This document shows positions 13,260-14,580 of a stretch of DNA of 14,580 nucleotides, piece after piece. The number at the start of each line of letters is the position of its first letter. Positions within the stretch are counted from its first letter, which is position 1. The translations under genes were made by a program, and so were the position numbers. The DNA is taken from NCBI GenBank assembly GCA_964468725.1, contig CAYXVU010000152.1, positions 1 through 14,580 of the forward strand. The letters are read 5' to 3'. The stretch comes from CAYXVU01 sp964468725. GTDB lineage: Bacteria; Acidobacteriota; Blastocatellia; UBA7656. The notes under the pieces were generated by a model that saw only the letters and a list, made by a program, of their open reading frames with translations, did no database searches and had not been told where the DNA came from.

Positions 13260-14580
13260 CTAAAACCCCGACTGCTTGACCGTCAACGTTCGCCCGCCGA
13301 TGGTGACAGTTCCGGTTCGCGCCGTTGTGCTCGGATTCGCTTCAACAATATAACTTACGACTCCGTTGCCGCTGCCGCTTGCGCCTCCTGTGATGGTGAT
13401 CCAACTGACATTACTGACGGCTGTCCAGGCGCAGCCGCTCGCAGTCATCACATTCACAATGCCGCTGCCTCCGGCTTTGCGATAGCTCACACTCATGGGG
13501 CTGATGCTGTAGCTACAGGTCACCGTGCCGCTCTGCATCACGGTGAAGGTCTGTCCGGCAATCGTCACCGTCCCAGTGCGTGCGCTGCCGCTATTCGGGG
13601 CAACCGTAAAAGTCACCGTGCCACTTCCGCTCCCGCTACTACCTCCGGTAATCGTGATAAAGGGGGCGTTGCTTACGGCAGTCCAATTACAACCCGATGG
13701 CGCACTGACATTGACCGCGCCGCTGACTCCTGATGCTGATACGTTTTGGCTTGTCGGATTGATCGAAGATGAACAGCCTCCGGTTCCGGCTTGCATCACC
13801 GTAAAAGTTTGTCCGCCGATGATGATGGTTCCGGTTCGCGCAGCGCCGAGGTTCGAATCTACCGTAAAGTTGACAAAGCCTGAGCCACTGCCGCTCGTTC
13901 CTGAAGTGACGGTGATGAATGTGGCATTCGAGACCGCTGTCCAGTTGCAACCGGTTGCCGTTGTGACGGACGTGGTACCGCTGCCTCCGGCTGATGAGAA
14001 AGATTGCGAGGTCGGACTGAGGGCAAATGAACAACTAGCGGCGGCTTGCGTCACCGTATGAACTTTGCTGCCAATGATTAGGAAGCCTGTGCGGCTTTGC
14101 GACATCGGATTAGCAGAGAGAAGATATTTGATACTCTTCGAACCGGGTCCACTTCCTCCTGAAATGATCGTAATCCATGGGACTGTCGAAATCGCTGACC
14201 AGTTGCAGGTAACCGGAGCCGAGACGGAAACGGTAGACGAGTTCGCCGTTGCAAAGACATTGCGCGACGTCGGCGTGATCGAAGTCACACAAGAGGTTCC
14301 GGCTTGCGTCAAAGTAAAGGTTTGTCCGGCAACCGCGAGCGTGCCGACGCGCAGAGAGGTGGTTGAATTGTTGGCAACCGAATAGCTAACCGTACCATTG
14401 CCGCTGCCGCTTGCGCTGGAGGTGATCGTAATAAACGGGCTATTCGAAGTGGCCGTCCATTGGCAACCGGCTTGGGTGATGACGCTGATCGCGCCATTGG
14501 TTGCGGTCGAGGAGACGACGTTTTCGGTTGGCAAGATCGAGTACGAACAAGCCGGTGCACCGGCTTGATTGACCGTGAAG
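13260..14580 (-). CDS. secreted BACON-repeat protein, C-terminal part (5' partial)
   Basis: The frame is open through the right edge, so the start lies outside; the TTG at 14534 is internal. About 440 residues are visible, composed of five consecutive domains of exactly 86 residues after the tail of an earlier one (FTVNQAG). Each follows the BACON-like plan: C-SISPTSQ, GCNWTAVSN, a W/FITIT strand, a Gly/Ser turn (SGSGSG), VxFTVxxN, RTGTVTIxGQTFTVxQ. BACON domains are beta-sandwich modules often linked to carbohydrate or mucin binding, or serving as spacers in surface proteins. Every repeat has Cys at positions 1 and 29, consistent with a disulfide outside the cell. The protein ends right after the last repeat without a recognisable sorting signal. 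Any catalytic domain would be N-terminal, outside the window. It converges on lpxB with 21 bases between them. Confidence 0.88.
   Translation of the reverse strand, partial: FTVNQAGAPACSYSILPTENVVSSTATNGAISVITQAGCQWTATSNSPFITITSSASGSGNGTVSYSVANNSTTSLRVGTLAVAGQTFTLTQAGTSCVTSITPTSRNVFATANSSTVSVSAPVTCNWSAISTVPWITIISGGSGPGSKSIKYLLSANPMSQSRTGFLIIGSKVHTVTQAAASCSFALSPTSQSFSSAGGSGTTSVTTATGCNWTAVSNATFITVTSGTSGSGSGFVNFTVDSNLGAARTGTIIIGGQTFTVMQAGTGGCSSSINPTSQNVSASGVSGAVNVSAPSGCNWTAVSNAPFITITGGSSGSGSGTVTFTVAPNSGSARTGTVTIAGQTFTVMQSGTVTCSYSISPMSVSYRKAGGSGIVNVMTASGCAWTAVSNVSWITITGGASGSGNGVVSYIVEANPSTTARTGTVTIGGRTLTVKQSGF
13263..14549 (-). repeat. five in-frame 258-bp (86-residue) coding repeats
   Basis: Unit boundaries, counted from the first Cys of each: 14549-14292, 14291-14034, 14033-13776, 13775-13518, and 13517-13263 (last, one residue short). 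The period is exact with no indels, while the DNA of neighbouring units has diverged at many silent positions, so the array is old rather than newly amplified. Confidence 0.85.

Noticed and set aside
13231..13267. GGTTTTA / TAAAACC inverted repeat between lpxB and the BACON gene as a bidirectional terminator
   Set aside because: Only seven A/T-rich pairs around a 23-base loop, with no T-run on either side; too weak to call.
13525..14061. 178-residue plus-strand ORF opposite the BACON repeats
   Set aside because: Periodic, Val/Pro/Leu-rich shadow of the repeat coding strand; no start signals.

Overview
The window reads as the chromosome of a Gram-negative, LPS-making bacterium of moderate GC content. 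It carries a lipid A gene (lpxB), an outer-membrane assembly lipoprotein (bamD) and a peptidoglycan-recycling glycosidase (nagZ). A large OPT-family transporter and a secreted protein built from BACON-like repeats fit an Acidobacteriota-type genome (Blastocatellia-like), but that placement is inferred from gene style, not from any marker gene. Most of the window is ordinary housekeeping DNA. No CRISPR array, IS element, prophage, tRNA or rRNA gene was found.

Left part (1-2512): the 3' end of a DppC-type ABC permease, then a beta-carbonic anhydrase (can) 16 bases downstream on the same strand. Convergent to them is a D-2-hydroxyacid dehydrogenase with its own sigma70-like promoter at 2546-2574.

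Intergenic region 2513-3074 is the most unusual part. A consensus promoter (TTGACT, 17-base spacer, TACTAT) precedes a putative RNA of about 245 nt ending in a strong intrinsic terminator (2877-2926). The RNA carries a 16-base sequence complementary to the common 3' end of 16S rRNA, a 12-codon ORF, two long-range helices, and a pyrimidine-rich hairpin loop that could pair back to the ribosome-binding sequence. It is not a recognised family. A second promoter then serves the OPT transporter (3075-5447), which ends at a perfect 12-bp terminator.

Right part (5448-13238, plus strand): mtnA (methionine salvage) and nagZ lie close together. They are followed by a small one-helix membrane protein, a single-PASTA membrane protein that may be translated from a leaderless mRNA, rpe (pentose phosphate / Calvin pathway), bamD with a long charged tail, an extended SDR sugar-nucleotide epimerase-like enzyme, and lpxB. 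A REP-like palindrome and heptanucleotide (GAGTGAC-type) short tandem repeats punctuate the gaps here. nagZ, the PASTA protein, bamD, the SDR and lpxB all act on, or plausibly act on, the cell envelope.

Right edge (13260-14580, minus strand): the C-terminal end of a large repetitive protein with at least five exact-period 86-residue BACON-like domains, each with a conserved cysteine pair. It continues past the window.
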